Shown one piece after another: positions 1 through 8,696 of a stretch of DNA of 64,000 nucleotides. The translations under genes and the position numbers were made by a program. Source of the DNA: Reyranella humidisoli (GTDB lineage: Bacteria; Pseudomonadota; Alphaproteobacteria; Reyranellales; Reyranellaceae); contig NZ_JAHOPB010000001.1 of the NCBI RefSeq assembly GCF_019039055.1, forward strand, positions 2,108,001 to 2,172,000, read 5' to 3'. Below the pieces are notes generated by a model. That model saw nothing but the letters and a program-made list of their open reading frames with translations, made no database searches and was not told where the DNA came from. The stretch's first letter is position 1. Each line of letters starts with the position of its first letter.

Positions 1-201
1 ATGCCTGCCGGCGGATCATGGCGGTCGCTCTATGGCGTCTCGATCCTCGGTGGCATCGGCTTCACGATGAGCCTGTTCATCGGCACGCTGGCATTTCCCG
101 ATCCCCAGTTCGAGTCCCAGGTTCGCCTGGGTGTTCTTGCAGGATCGCTGCTGTCGGCGATCGTCGGCTATCTCATCCTGAGGCTCGGGCCGCGTCCCTA
201 G
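1..201 (+). CDS. nhaA: Na+/H+ antiporter NhaA, C-terminal fragment
   Basis: These are the last 66 or so residues of a membrane antiporter that expels Na+ in exchange for protons. The segment GIGFTMSLFIGTLAF matches the conserved late transmembrane helix of NhaA, and a second hydrophobic helix (about residues 43-61) precedes the short tail. NhaA proteins are about 390 residues, so most of the gene lies upstream of the window. The ATG at position 1 is therefore probably internal. Family assignment rests on this one motif and the two-helix layout. Confidence 0.82.
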   Translation: MPAGGSWRSLYGVSILGGIGFTMSLFIGTLAFPDPQFESQVRLGVLAGSLLSAIVGYLILRLGPRP

Positions 202-202
202 A

Positions 203-230
203 TTGCGTCGCGCGTTCGTCGCCCTATACT
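203..230 (+). promoter_or_regulatory. Predicted promoter of the HxlR-type regulator
   Basis: TTGCGT (203-208) and TATACT (225-230) are separated by 16 bases. A transcript would start at about 236-238, at or next to the ATG at 238, so the mRNA could be leaderless. This is read from sequence only. Confidence 0.4.
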
Positions 231-237
231 TTCGGTC

Positions 238-744
238 ATGCGGCGTACCTCCTATGAACAGATGAACTGCTCGATCGCGTCGGCGCTCGACGTGGTCGGT
301 GAGCCGTGGACGCTGCTGATCGTGCGCGACGCCTTCTACGGCGTGCGCCGCTTCGACGATTTCCAGGAGAATCTCGGCATCGCGCGCAACGTCTTGACCG
401 CGCGACTGAAGAAACTCGTGGAGGCCGGCGTCTTCCGCAAGATCGCCTATCGCCAGCGTCCGCTTCGCCACGAATATCGTCTTACCGAAAAAGGCGCGGC
501 GCTGTTCACCGTGATCGTCGGGCTCAAGCAGTGGGGCGACCGGTTCGGCGCCGCTTCGCGCGACGGCCGGCCGATGGATCTTGTCGACCGCGCCGGCAAC
601 ACGCCGCTCGATCCCGTGCTGATCGACGCCGTCAGCGGACGGCGGCTGGAACTTACCAACGTGCGCGCGGTAGCCGGGCCGGGCGCCGACCAGAGCACAC
701 GCACTTTCTTCGAGCGACTGGCGATCAACCGCCCAGCACGTTAG
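238..744 (+). CDS. HxlR-family winged-helix transcriptional regulator
   Basis: This 168-residue protein carries an N-terminal HxlR winged-helix domain (about residues 8-100). The family signature is visible: a Cys near residue 11, then GEPWTLLIVRDAFYG and a recognition-helix region with RNVLTARLKKLVEAGV. HxlR proteins are dimeric DNA-binding regulators that often sense electrophiles or aldehydes through the conserved Cys, and they often act on a neighbouring oxidoreductase. Here the nearest enzyme is the nitroreductase about 3.6 kb downstream, so the target is unknown. The C-terminal 65 residues extend beyond the core domain. The start lies 8 bases after a TATACT box, with no clear ribosome-binding site. 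Confidence 0.88.
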   Translation: MRRTSYEQMNCSIASALDVVGEPWTLLIVRDAFYGVRRFDDFQENLGIARNVLTARLKKLVEAGVFRKIAYRQRPLRHEYRLTEKGAALFTVIVGLKQWGDRFGAASRDGRPMDLVDRAGNTPLDPVLIDAVSGRRLELTNVRAVAGPGADQSTRTFFERLAINRPAR

Positions 745-760
745 GCGACAATCAAATTGG

Positions 761-890
761 CCGTCGTCCTGAGCGACGTCGTCCGAGGGGCGGGCGCAGT
801 CGAAGGACCTCTTTTCCGGCGCATGACGTTTCGCAGAGAAAAGAGGTCCTTCGACTGCGTTCGCTGCGCTCACTCCGCTCAGGACGACGG
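761..890. repeat. Intergenic palindromic element, family B copy 1
   Basis: A nested inverted repeat fills the gap between the HxlR gene and the DUF4169 gene. The outer arms are 761-774 and 877-890 (perfect, CCGTCGTCCTGAGC type). The inner arms are 796-816 and 838-858 (21-bp perfect match containing GAAGGACCTCTTTTC). Related but more degenerate copies sit at about 9233-9320 and 18875-18963. It looks like a REP or small non-coding palindromic repeat. Confidence 0.7.
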
Positions 891-915
891 AGGTTTTTGC
901 TGGCGTCAGTCGCGG

Positions 916-1101
916 TCAGTCTTTCTCCGGCTCGAGCCGCTTGCCGTCGAGCGTGCGCACGGTGCGTTCCGCCGCGTCCTTGTCGGCTTCTTTCTCCGCG
1001 CGGGTACGGCCGAAGCGGCGGCGGTTGGCGTCGGCTTCCGTCTCGCGTTCGCGTTTCGCCTTGTCCTTGCGGGCGCGTCGCAGGTTCAGGATCTCGGCCA
1101 T
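916..1101 (-). CDS. DUF4169 family small protein
   Basis: This 61-residue, highly charged protein starts MAEILNLRRARKDKAKRE and contains NRRRFGRTRAEKE, the typical pattern of the DUF4169 family of short alphaproteobacterial proteins. It is rich in Arg, Lys, Glu and Asp, is likely helical, and has no signal or membrane segment. The function is unknown. It is transcribed divergently from the AsmA gene, whose start is 67 bases away. Confidence 0.78.
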   Translation of the reverse strand: MAEILNLRRARKDKAKRERETEADANRRRFGRTRAEKEADKDAAERTVRTLDGKRLEPEKD

Positions 1102-1168
1102 GGATTTCTCTATGCCGCGCTTGGCACCGATGCGCTAGTCTTGGACGAGCCGGATCGGGGAGCCCGCC

Positions 1169-4100
1169 ATGACACCAACCACCCGCAAGCGTCTCCTGAT
1201 CGGCGGCGGTGGCATCGTTGCCCTGCTGGTCGCCCTCGTCGTCGCGGCGCCCGCGCTGATCGACATCAATTCCTACAAGCCGCTGATCGTTTCGCAGGTG
1301 AAGACCGCGACCGGCCGCGACCTCGTGATCGACGGACCCATCTCGCTCTCGCTGCTGCCCACGCCGACCGTTTCCGTGACGGGCGTGAAGTTCTTCAACG
1401 CCGCCGGCTCGAAGAACGCCAACATGGTCGAGGTCAAGTCGGTCACCGTGCAGCCCTCCCTGCTTGCCCTGCTCGTCGGCAGGATCGAGGTCGGCGAGGT
1501 GACGCTGGTCGAGCCGAAGATCGTTCTGGAGATCAACGCCGCGGGCAAGCCGAACTGGGAGTTCGCGCCGTCGGTCGCCGAAGCGAAGCCCGCCGCCGCC
1601 AAGCCAAGCTCGCCGCGGCCGCTGTCGCTCGGCCGGCTTACCATCGACAACGGCACGCTGATTTTCAGCGATTCGAAGGCGGGCCTGTCCGTGGTTGGCG
1701 AGAAGGCCAACTTCTCGGCGTCGGTCGGCTCCATCGACGGACCCTATACTCTGGCGGGCGGCGCCACCGTGAACGGCGCGCCGCTCAAGCTCGATCTCGC
1801 GGTCGGCGCGCGCGGTGCCAACGGCCATAGCGCCGACGTCACCCTGCAGGCCGGCGGCGGCAAGCTCGGCTTCAAGGGCACGCTGAGCGAGCTGGGCGCG
1901 GCGGCAAAGGTTTCCGGGATCGCCTCGGTCTCGGCCGATTCGCTCACGACCTTCGTCGGCACGCTGGTCAAGCTCTCGGGCCAGCCCGAACCGCCCCTGC
2001 CGCCCTTGCTCGCCGGCAAGTTCACCTTCGACGGCGCCATCGACGTCTCGCAGACCGCCTTTGCCGCGCGCGACTTCAAGATGGCGCTGGGCCAGGACAG
2101 CGGTTCCGGCACGCTTGCGGTCACGCTGAAGCCCAAACTCGGCGTCGAGGGCAAGCTTTCGGTCCCGAAGCTCGATCTCGACCGCTGGCTGGCCGCGCTC
2201 CAGCAGCCTTCATCGCCGGCGACGTCGCCTGCACCGCAGGCGGCACCGGCCGCGCCGGGCAATACCAACGCATCCGGCGGCGGCTTCTTCGGCGACCTCA
2301 ATGCCAAGCTCGCCTTCGAACTCGGCGAGGTGATCTACAACAAGCAGCCGGTCCGGAACGTCGCACTCGAACTCGAGGCCAAAGGCGGTGCCGTCGCCGT
2401 CCCGAAGCTCGCCGCGACCTTGCCGGGCGACATGGTCCTGCAGGCGCAATCGACCCTGACGGGCGATGCGGCTCGGCCGGGCGTCACCGGCCAGTTCAGC
2501 CTGGTCGGCCCCAAGCTGCGCGAGACGCTCGCGTGGCTCGCCGTGGACGTCTCGTCAGTCCCGCCGTCCAAGCTGCAAAGGCTCAGCCTGCGTGGCCGCA
2601 TGTCCTCGACCGGCGGCAACGTGCAGGTGAGCGATGCGGTCTTCGAGCTCGACGATCTCAAGGGCAGCGGTGGCGTGACCGTCACGTTCGGCGTGCCGCT
2701 GTCGATCGTGACAAGCGTTTCTCTCGATACGCTCGATCTCGACTCCTTCCTGGTGAAGACGCCGGCACAGCAGAAGCCGGCAACGCCGTCTTCGGCCGCC
2801 ACCGGGCCGGCGTCCGCGCCGGCTGTCGTGGGACCTTCGGTCGGCCTCAAGGCCAGGGTGGCCAGGCTCATCTACAACAAGGAGACGATCCAGGGAGTGG
2901 ATGTCGACGTGGCGCTGCAGGGCAGTACGCTGCGGCTGAACGACATCAAGATCTCGAACCTGGGGGGCGGGCGACTCGCGGTGCGCGGCAGCGTCGCCAA
3001 CTATTCAGCGCCGATGCCGCGGCCGGACATCGCCTTCAACTTCGAGGCACCCGATCTCAGCCGCGTGCTGAAGGTCGCGGGCACCACGGCGCCGTCGGAC
3101 CTCGGCGCGGTGAGCGCCAGCGGCGGCATCGCCGGCACGATCGAGCAGCTCACCCTGCGCGATGTCGCCATCAACATGGCCGGCCAGAGCGTGAAGGCGA
3201 CCGGCACCCTGTCGCTGCCGGGCGCATCCAAAGGCATGCCGCAATCGGCCGCCTACAAGGGCAACCTCGTGCTGAACGGCCAGGCGCTCGACGGATCGAT
3301 CGATGCCCGGCTGACCGGCCGGACGACCGTCAATGCCGACCTGCGCGCGACCACGCTCGATCTCGACCGGATCGGCGGCAGCGGAGGCGGCGGCGCGCCC
3401 GCGCGTCCGGCGGGCCGCGGTCAGGCGGCGGCCGCCAAGCCGATCGACACCGCGCCGCTGCGCAGCATCGACGGCTCGCTGAAGCTGGCCGCCGGCACGC
3501 TGATCAGTGCGCCGATGCGGATCGGCAATGCCGATCTGGCGGCGACGCTCAAGGACGGCGTCCTGACGGTCCAGCACTTCAAGGGCTCGCTGTTCGGCGG
3601 CTCGCTGGCGCTGGCGGGTACGGTCAACGCGACGCAGCCCGCGCTCTCGATCGACTTCCGGGGCGACGCCAACAACATCTTCCTGGGCCAGATGCTGCGC
3701 AGCACCTCGGGCACCAACGAGTTCGGCAGCGCGGTGAAGGTGACGGTCGACGGCAAGCTGAACGCCAACGGGATCACGCTGCGCGGCGGCGGCACGACGT
3801 CGGACCAGATCCGCGCCTCGATGGCCGGTGGCGCCCAGCTCGGCGGCCACATCTTCATCGGCGCCGACAAGGCCCTGCAGATGCTGGGCTCGATGGCCGC
3901 AGGCGCCGCCAGCACAGTGATCGACCAGACGCTGGGGAACATGCTGGGTGCCATCGGCCAGCGCGGCATGTCGCCCACCAGCATGCTGAACGCGATCTCG
4001 CTGGTGCTGAATCGCTTCGTGAACCACGACAGCCCGATCTCGGGCCATGTCGACATCGCCGGAGGCGTGCTGACCGACAGGGGCCTCGCGGTACAGGGCA

Positions 4101-4378
4101 ATCGCGCGACGGCACGGATATCCACGCGCACCAATCTCGGCGCCTCGACCACCGATACGACGGTGAGTTTCTATATCGCCGAGGACGGGTCGGCGCCGTA
4201 CCTGATCACGACCGCGCGCGGGGCGATGTCGTCGCCGTCGCTCAACGTCTCGCGCGGCACCGCCAAAGACCCGCCGGGCATGATCAGCACCCTGCCGGGC
4301 GTCCAGCAACTCGAGCAGGTTCCGCGGTCGCTGATCCCCAATATCCCGATCCCCATCCCCAATATTTTCGGTCGCTGA
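1169..4378 (+). CDS. AsmA family protein
   Basis: This is a very large inner-membrane-anchored envelope protein (1069 residues). It has an N-terminal transmembrane anchor (about residues 8-28) followed by the AsmA signature region with ALIDINSYKPLI and DGPISLSLLPTPTVSVTGV. The rest is a long beta-rich, Ala/Gly/Ser/Leu-rich periplasmic domain with Pro/Ala-rich linkers near residues 347-370 and 530-550. AsmA/TamB-like proteins are thought to form bridges that carry phospholipid between inner and outer membranes. The start ATG follows GGGGAG at a normal distance. The downstream nitroreductase begins 9 bases after the stop and may be co-transcribed. Confidence 0.88.
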   Translation: MTPTTRKRLLIGGGGIVALLVALVVAAPALIDINSYKPLIVSQVKTATGRDLVIDGPISLSLLPTPTVSVTGVKFFNAAGSKNANMVEVKSVTVQPSLLALLVGRIEVGEVTLVEPKIVLEINAAGKPNWEFAPSVAEAKPAAAKPSSPRPLSLGRLTIDNGTLIFSDSKAGLSVVGEKANFSASVGSIDGPYTLAGGATVNGAPLKLDLAVGARGANGHSADVTLQAGGGKLGFKGTLSELGAAAKVSGIASVSADSLTTFVGTLVKLSGQPEPPLPPLLAGKFTFDGAIDVSQTAFAARDFKMALGQDSGSGTLAVTLKPKLGVEGKLSVPKLDLDRWLAALQQPSSPATSPAPQAAPAAPGNTNASGGGFFGDLNAKLAFELGEVIYNKQPVRNVALELEAKGGAVAVPKLAATLPGDMVLQAQSTLTGDAARPGVTGQFSLVGPKLRETLAWLAVDVSSVPPSKLQRLSLRGRMSSTGGNVQVSDAVFELDDLKGSGGVTVTFGVPLSIVTSVSLDTLDLDSFLVKTPAQQKPATPSSAATGPASAPAVVGPSVGLKARVARLIYNKETIQGVDVDVALQGSTLRLNDIKISNLGGGRLAVRGSVANYSAPMPRPDIAFNFEAPDLSRVLKVAGTTAPSDLGAVSASGGIAGTIEQLTLRDVAINMAGQSVKATGTLSLPGASKGMPQSAAYKGNLVLNGQALDGSIDARLTGRTTVNADLRATTLDLDRIGGSGGGGAPARPAGRGQAAAAKPIDTAPLRSIDGSLKLAAGTLISAPMRIGNADLAATLKDGVLTVQHFKGSLFGGSLALAGTVNATQPALSIDFRGDANNIFLGQMLRSTSGTNEFGSAVKVTVDGKLNANGITLRGGGTTSDQIRASMAGGAQLGGHIFIGADKALQMLGSMAAGAASTVIDQTLGNMLGAIGQRGMSPTSMLNAISLVLNRFVNHDSPISGHVDIAGGVLTDRGLAVQGNRATARISTRTNLGASTTDTTVSFYIAEDGSAPYLITTARGAMSSPSLNVSRGTAKDPPGMISTLPGVQQLEQVPRSLIPNIPIPIPNIFGR

Positions 4379-4387
4379 GGAGTTGCC

Positions 4388-5218
4388 GTGCTCGATCGTC
4401 TGAAGTCCGTGCTGAAGGCGCGGTTCGGTTCCGCCCCTGCGTTGACCGAGGCCCCGAAGGGCGTCGAGGTCCTGGCCGAGATGGCCAACCGCCGCGTCGT
4501 GCGGCGCTATTCCGACCGGCCACTCGATCCGGCACTGCTCGACACGCTCTGCGCCGTGGCGCTGTCGGCACCCTCCAAGAGCGACCTGCAGCAGGCCGAC
4601 ATCGTGATCGTCACGGACAAGGCCCAGCGCGAGAAGCTCCAGGCCCTGATTCCGGAGAATCCCTGGGCCGCGGCCGGCCCGGCGCTGCTGGTGTTCTGCG
4701 GCAACAACCGGCGCCACCGGCTGCTGTTCGAATGGCGCGGCCGCCCGTTCGTGAACGACCATCTCGATCCGTTCTTCAATGCCGCCGTCGATGCTGGCAT
4801 CGCCCTGGCCACTTTCATCGCCGCGGCCGACCGGGTCGGGCTCGGGACCTGCCCGATCAGCCAGATCCGCAACCAGGCCGCCCAGGTCGCGGACGTGCTG
4901 GGGCTGCCGCAGCATGTGTTTCCGGTCGCCGGACTCGGGGTGGGCTGGCCGTCCTTCGAGGGAGTGATGAGCCCGCGGCTCGGGCTGGACGTGTCGATTC
5001 ACCGGGACCGCTACGACGAGACGGGGCTGCGGGAGAAGGTCGAGGCCTACGACCGGCGTCGCAACGAGACCCAGCCCTACAAAACCCAGCGCTTCGTGGA
5101 AAAATTCGGCGAGGACGCGGGCTACGGATGGTCGGAGGACAAGGCACGGCAATATTCGGTGCCGGAGCGGGCCGATTTCGGCGCATTCGTGCGCGCCCGG
5201 GGCTTCAAGCTCGACTGA
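4388..5218 (+). CDS. Nitroreductase family protein
   Basis: This 276-residue FMN-dependent oxidoreductase has the nitroreductase fold. The N-terminal RRVVRRYSDRPLDPALLD and LSAPSKSDLQQ motifs form the FMN phosphate site, and a later VGLGTCPISQIRN region is typical of the family. Such enzymes use NAD(P)H to reduce nitro groups, quinones or enoates, and the native substrate cannot be read from sequence. The GTG start is chosen because GAGGAG sits just upstream, right after the AsmA stop, which suggests coupled expression. The C-terminal 60 residues are an extension rich in charged and aromatic residues. The end overlaps the convergent ribbon-helix-helix gene by 14 bases. Confidence 0.86.
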   Translation: MLDRLKSVLKARFGSAPALTEAPKGVEVLAEMANRRVVRRYSDRPLDPALLDTLCAVALSAPSKSDLQQADIVIVTDKAQREKLQALIPENPWAAAGPALLVFCGNNRRHRLLFEWRGRPFVNDHLDPFFNAAVDAGIALATFIAAADRVGLGTCPISQIRNQAAQVADVLGLPQHVFPVAGLGVGWPSFEGVMSPRLGLDVSIHRDRYDETGLREKVEAYDRRRNETQPYKTQRFVEKFGEDAGYGWSEDKARQYSVPERADFGAFVRARGFKLD

Positions 5219-5429
5219 TCGTGCGCCGCTTCAGCTCGGCGAGGACATGAAGCCGGAGGGCGCTGGACAGGTTGCCGCCGCTCTCCGCCCGGCCCCGATC
5301 GATCTCCGTGACGAGGGCGTTCAGCGACAGGCCGCGCTCCCCCGAAAGGGCTAAAAGCTCCGTCCAGAAGGCATCTTCCAGCGAGATGCTGGTGCGATGG
5401 CCATTGATGGTGACCGAGCGTTTGCGCAT
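5205..5429 (-). CDS. Ribbon-helix-helix domain protein
   Basis: This 74-residue protein has the beta-strand then helix-helix layout of the alphaproteobacterial RHH family. An N-terminal strand (KRSVTINGHRTSISLE) is followed by EDAFWTELLALSGERGLSLNALVTEID. Such proteins are small dimeric DNA binders, but several members of this family have no known target. There is no toxin gene beside it, so I do not call it an antitoxin. It converges on the nitroreductase with a 14-base overlap and diverges from typA. Confidence 0.78.
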   Translation of the reverse strand: MRKRSVTINGHRTSISLEDAFWTELLALSGERGLSLNALVTEIDRGRAESGGNLSSALRLHVLAELKRRTISRA

Positions 5430-5483
5430 GGCGGGACTGTGGCAGCGGGGCCCCGCAGCGGCAAGACGCCTCCTCTCCCTGCC

Positions 5484-5512
5484 TTGCCGCCGTCACAGAG
5501 CGTGCGTATAAG
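5484..5512 (+). promoter_or_regulatory. Predicted typA promoter
   Basis: TTGCCG (5484-5489) and TATAAG (5507-5512) are separated by 17 bases, the classic sigma-70 spacing. Transcription would start near 5519, giving a leader of about 26 bases before the typA ATG at 5545. Confidence 0.55.
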
Positions 5513-5544
5513 CGCGCCCAATCAACCCCTCCGGACAAATCATT

Positions 5545-7374
5545 ATGGACATCCGCAACGTCGCGATCATCGCGCACGTCGACCATGGCAAGACCACTCT
5601 GGTCGATTGCCTGCTGAAGCAGAGCGGCACCTTCCGCGAGAACCAGCAGGTCGCCGAGCGCGCCATGGACTCGAACGACCTCGAGCGCGAACGGGGTATT
5701 ACGATCCTTGCCAAGGCGACCTCGGTCGAGTGGCACGGCACGCGTATCAACATCGTCGACACGCCGGGCCACGCCGACTTCGGCGGCGAGGTCGAGCGCA
5801 TTCTCTCGATGGTCGACGGCGTGGTGCTGCTGGTCGACGCGGCCGAAGGGCCGCTGCCGCAGACCAAGTTCGTGCTCGGCAAGGCGCTTCGCCTCGGCCT
5901 GAAGCCGATCGTGCTGATCAACAAGGTCGACCGGTCCGACGCCCGTGCCCACGAAGTGCACGACGAGGTGTTCGACCTGTTCTCGGCGCTCGACGCTTCG
6001 GACGAGCAGCTCGACTTCCCGACGCTCTTCGCCTCGGCCCGCCAGGGCTGGGCCGCCACTTCGCTGGAAGCCGAGCACACGGACATGACGCCGCTGTTCG
6101 AGCTGCTGGTGAAGCATGTGCCGGCGCCGAAGATCGATCCGGATCCCGCCTTCCGCATGCTGGTGACGACGCTCGAAGCCGACAACTTCCTCGGCCGCAT
6201 CCTCACCGGCCGCGTCCTGTCGGGCTCGATCAAGCCGAACTCGATGGTCAAGGCGCTCAGCCGCGACGGCAAGGAACTGGAGCAGACCCGCATCACGCGT
6301 GTCCTGGCTTTCCGCGGCCTCGAGCGCGTGGCGCTCGAATCGGCCGAGGCGGGCGACATCGTGGCCATTGCCGGCATGAAGGTCGCCACCGTGGCCGACA
6401 CGCTGGGCGATCTGACGATTTCGGAGCCGATCTCTTCGCAGCCGATCGATCCGCCGACTCTCGCCATGACCTTCATGGTCAACGACTCGCCGCTCGCCGG
6501 CAAGGAAGGCGACAAGGTCACGACCCGCATGATCCGCGCGCGCCTGATGCGCGAGGCCGAGGGCAACGTGGCGATCCGCGTCACCGATACCGAGAACGCC
6601 GATTCCTACGAAGTGGCGGGCCGTGGCGAACTGCAGCTCGGCGTGCTGATCGAGACGATGCGCCGCGAGGGCTTCGAGCTCGCCGTCGGCCGTCCGAAGG
6701 TGCTGTTCAAGACCGATCCGGTCACCGGCCAGCGCCTGGAGCCGATCGAGGAAGTCGTGATCGACGTCGACGACGCCTATACCGGCGCCGTCGTCGAGCA
6801 GATCTCGCTGCGCAAGGGCGAGTTGCAGGACATGCGCCCGTCGGGCGCCGGCAAGACGCGCCTGGTGTTCTACGCCCCGTCGCGCGGCCTGATCGGCTAT
6901 CACGGCGAGTTCCTGACCGACACGCGCGGCACGGGCGTGATGAACCGCCTGTTCCACGAGTACGGTCTCTATCGCGGCCCGATCGCCGGCCGGCGCAACG
7001 GCGCGCTGATCGCCAACGAAGAGGGCACCTCGGTCGCCTATGCGATGTGGAAGCTTGAGGATCGCGGCCCGATGTTTATCGAGCCCGGCGTGTCCGTCTA
7101 CATGGGCATGATCATCGGCGAGCACAGCCGTGGCACCGATCTCGAGATCAACGTGCTGAAGGGCAAGCAGCTCACCAACATCCGCGCCGCCGGCAAGGAC
7201 GAGGCGGTTCGCCTCACGCCCCCGCGCAAGATGTCGCTCGAGCAGGCGATCGCGTATATCGAAGAAGACGAACTCGTCGAGATCACCCCGAAGTCCATCC
7301 GGTTGCGCAAGCGGTTCCTCAATCTCGAGGATCGCAAGCGGGCCAAGAAGCAGGCCGCTGCGGCGGCGGAGTAA
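5545..7374 (+). CDS. typA: Ribosome-associated GTPase TypA/BipA
   Basis: This is a translational GTPase of 609 residues, the normal length for TypA. The G motifs are AHVDHGKTT (G1, from residue 9), RGIT (switch I, G2), DTPGHADFGGEV (G3) and NKVD (G4). EF-G-like domains III and V and the TypA-specific C-terminal domain follow, ending in a Lys/Ala-rich tail. TypA binds the 70S ribosome and supports 50S assembly and stress or cold adaptation. The ATG start yields the family-typical MDIRNVAIIAHVDHG. The DUF6481 gene follows after 11 bases and may share the transcript. Confidence 0.97.
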   Translation: MDIRNVAIIAHVDHGKTTLVDCLLKQSGTFRENQQVAERAMDSNDLERERGITILAKATSVEWHGTRINIVDTPGHADFGGEVERILSMVDGVVLLVDAAEGPLPQTKFVLGKALRLGLKPIVLINKVDRSDARAHEVHDEVFDLFSALDASDEQLDFPTLFASARQGWAATSLEAEHTDMTPLFELLVKHVPAPKIDPDPAFRMLVTTLEADNFLGRILTGRVLSGSIKPNSMVKALSRDGKELEQTRITRVLAFRGLERVALESAEAGDIVAIAGMKVATVADTLGDLTISEPISSQPIDPPTLAMTFMVNDSPLAGKEGDKVTTRMIRARLMREAEGNVAIRVTDTENADSYEVAGRGELQLGVLIETMRREGFELAVGRPKVLFKTDPVTGQRLEPIEEVVIDVDDAYTGAVVEQISLRKGELQDMRPSGAGKTRLVFYAPSRGLIGYHGEFLTDTRGTGVMNRLFHEYGLYRGPIAGRRNGALIANEEGTSVAYAMWKLEDRGPMFIEPGVSVYMGMIIGEHSRGTDLEINVLKGKQLTNIRAAGKDEAVRLTPPRKMSLEQAIAYIEEDELVEITPKSIRLRKRFLNLEDRKRAKKQAAAAAE

Positions 7375-7385
7375 AGACCAGGACC

Positions 7386-7808
7386 ATGAGCGGCAGGAAC
7401 GTGGATTTCGGCGATCGCCTTGCGACCGCCGCGGCAGCCAAGCAGGCCTTGCTCGACAAGGCCAAGGCGAAGGCCAACGATCCGGAACTCCTCAAGAAGC
7501 AGGCCGAGCGCGCTGCCGTAGCGGCTGCGCGCGAGGCTCGCGAGAACGAGCGCCGGGAAGCCAAGCGGGCGGAAGACGCGCGCATCGCGGCCGAAGCCGC
7601 CGCGGCGAAGGCAGCTGCGGACGCAATCGTGGCCGCGGCGGAAGCGGCAGCCGCTGCAGCGGCTGCAGAAGCGAAGGCCGCAGCCGAGGCCGCGGAGGCC
7701 GAACGTGCCGCGCGGCGGGCCGCCAAGCCGGTGCTGTCCGAGGCCGAGCAGAAGGCCGCCCGCGACGCCCGCTACGCCGCCCGCAAGGCGCGTAAGGGCA
7801 AGCGGTAG
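7386..7808 (+). CDS. DUF6481 family Ala-rich helical protein
   Basis: This 140-residue protein begins MSGRNVDFGDRLATAAAAKQ and then becomes a long Ala/Glu/Lys/Arg helix with almost continuous Ala-rich heptads (residues about 35-110). It ends in ARDARYAARKARKGKR. The pattern matches the DUF6481 family, found mainly in alphaproteobacteria, of unknown function. There is no signal peptide. A very basic end and a coiled-coil body suggest binding to nucleic acid or to another protein, but that is only a guess. Low sequence complexity makes homology calls weaker. Confidence 0.72.
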   Translation: MSGRNVDFGDRLATAAAAKQALLDKAKAKANDPELLKKQAERAAVAAAREARENERREAKRAEDARIAAEAAAAKAAADAIVAAAEAAAAAAAAEAKAAAEAAEAERAARRAAKPVLSEAEQKAARDARYAARKARKGKR

Positions 7809-7818
7809 TCAGGACGTC

Positions 7819-7840
7819 GGGACGCCCTCGGGCGTCCTTG
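7819..7840. terminator. Hairpin between convergent genes
   Basis: GGACGCC (7820-7826) pairs with GGCGTCC (7831-7837) across a CTCG loop and is followed by a modestly T-rich run. It lies in the 38-base gap between the convergent DUF6481 and VOC genes, so it may stop transcription from either side. Confidence 0.4.
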
Positions 7841-7846
7841 CCTGTC

Positions 7847-8527
7847 TCAGAGCGCTCCGCCCGTCAGGGACGCGCGCTGGCTGATCTCGATGTGATTGCC
7901 GTCGGGATCGCAGACGAATGCAAAGCGCACCGTGTCGCCCAGCACGCGCGGTTCGCCGCCCGAGGCGCCGCCGCGTTCGAGGATGCCCGCATATTCGGCG
8001 AGGCAATCCCACACCTGCACCGTCATGTAGCGATAGCCAGGGCCGCGCCACTGGCCGACCGCGCTCTCGACCTTGCCCTTCTCCGCCACCATGACCAGCG
8101 AGTCGCCGCAGCGATAGCGGCCCTCGCCGGCGCGCTCGAACTGCATGGCGTGCGTCCAGAACCGGTCGTGGGCGGCCGGATCGTTGACCTTGAGTAGGAT
8201 CGCGATGCCCGCGACGCCGTTCAGGCCCTTCGGCACCAGCGTCACCCTGTTGCCGTCGGGGTCTGCCAGCGGCTGCGGCGCGGCCAGCCCTTCGCGAGCG
8301 ATCTCGAGGCCGACGATCCCCGAGGGGGGAGCCTCGGGTAGCGGCCCGCGCGAATGGTTCATCTTCAGGATCGAGCCGTTCATGTGGTGGCGGTGCTGCT
8401 GCATGCCGCCGCCCAGCTTGCCCATATGGTCGTAGGGCAGGCCGACGGTCTGCTGCCAGAAGGCGAGCTGGTCGTCGCGATTGGTCGAGAAGAGGCCGAC
8501 GTCGAGGTGCTGCTTGGCGAGGTCCAT
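7847..8527 (-). CDS. VOC family protein (glyoxalase/dioxygenase fold)
   Basis: This 226-residue cytosolic protein contains two vicinal-oxygen-chelate modules. The first starts at HLDVGLFSTNRDDQLAFW and ends near VGLEIAREG, and the second ends with DPDGNHIEISQR, the usual metal-ligand region (His/Glu). A stretch of Gly and His (residues about 37-50) lies between the two halves of module one. The VOC superfamily includes glyoxalase I, extradiol dioxygenases and fosfomycin-type resistance enzymes, and the reaction cannot be assigned here. The start at 8527 is chosen because upstream in-frame sequence does not look like protein. Confidence 0.78.
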   Translation of the reverse strand: MDLAKQHLDVGLFSTNRDDQLAFWQQTVGLPYDHMGKLGGGMQQHRHHMNGSILKMNHSRGPLPEAPPSGIVGLEIAREGLAAPQPLADPDGNRVTLVPKGLNGVAGIAILLKVNDPAAHDRFWTHAMQFERAGEGRYRCGDSLVMVAEKGKVESAVGQWRGPGYRYMTVQVWDCLAEYAGILERGGASGGEPRVLGDTVRFAFVCDPDGNHIEISQRASLTGGAL

Positions 8528-8696
8528 GGCGGCCAGTGTAGCGCGCGGACGGGCCGGTCGATCCAGAAACCGTCGGCGATGCGAAACAATTCTTACAAAC
8601 CGCGCCACGACGTGGCTGCAACCCGATCCTACAACGGCGACGGGTGAAGGGGGCCGCGGGCTGGGGAGCCGGCGGCACGAAGTGGGAAGGGCTACG

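Noticed and set aside
3005..5152. 715-codon open frame on the minus strand over the same genes
   Set aside because: Antisense shadow with His/Arg/Asp-rich composition and no family motif.
2533..5250. Very long open frame of 905 codons on the plus strand across the AsmA and nitroreductase genes
   Set aside because: It is out of frame with two clear proteins and is Arg/Gln-rich, the usual pattern of a GC-rich shadow frame.
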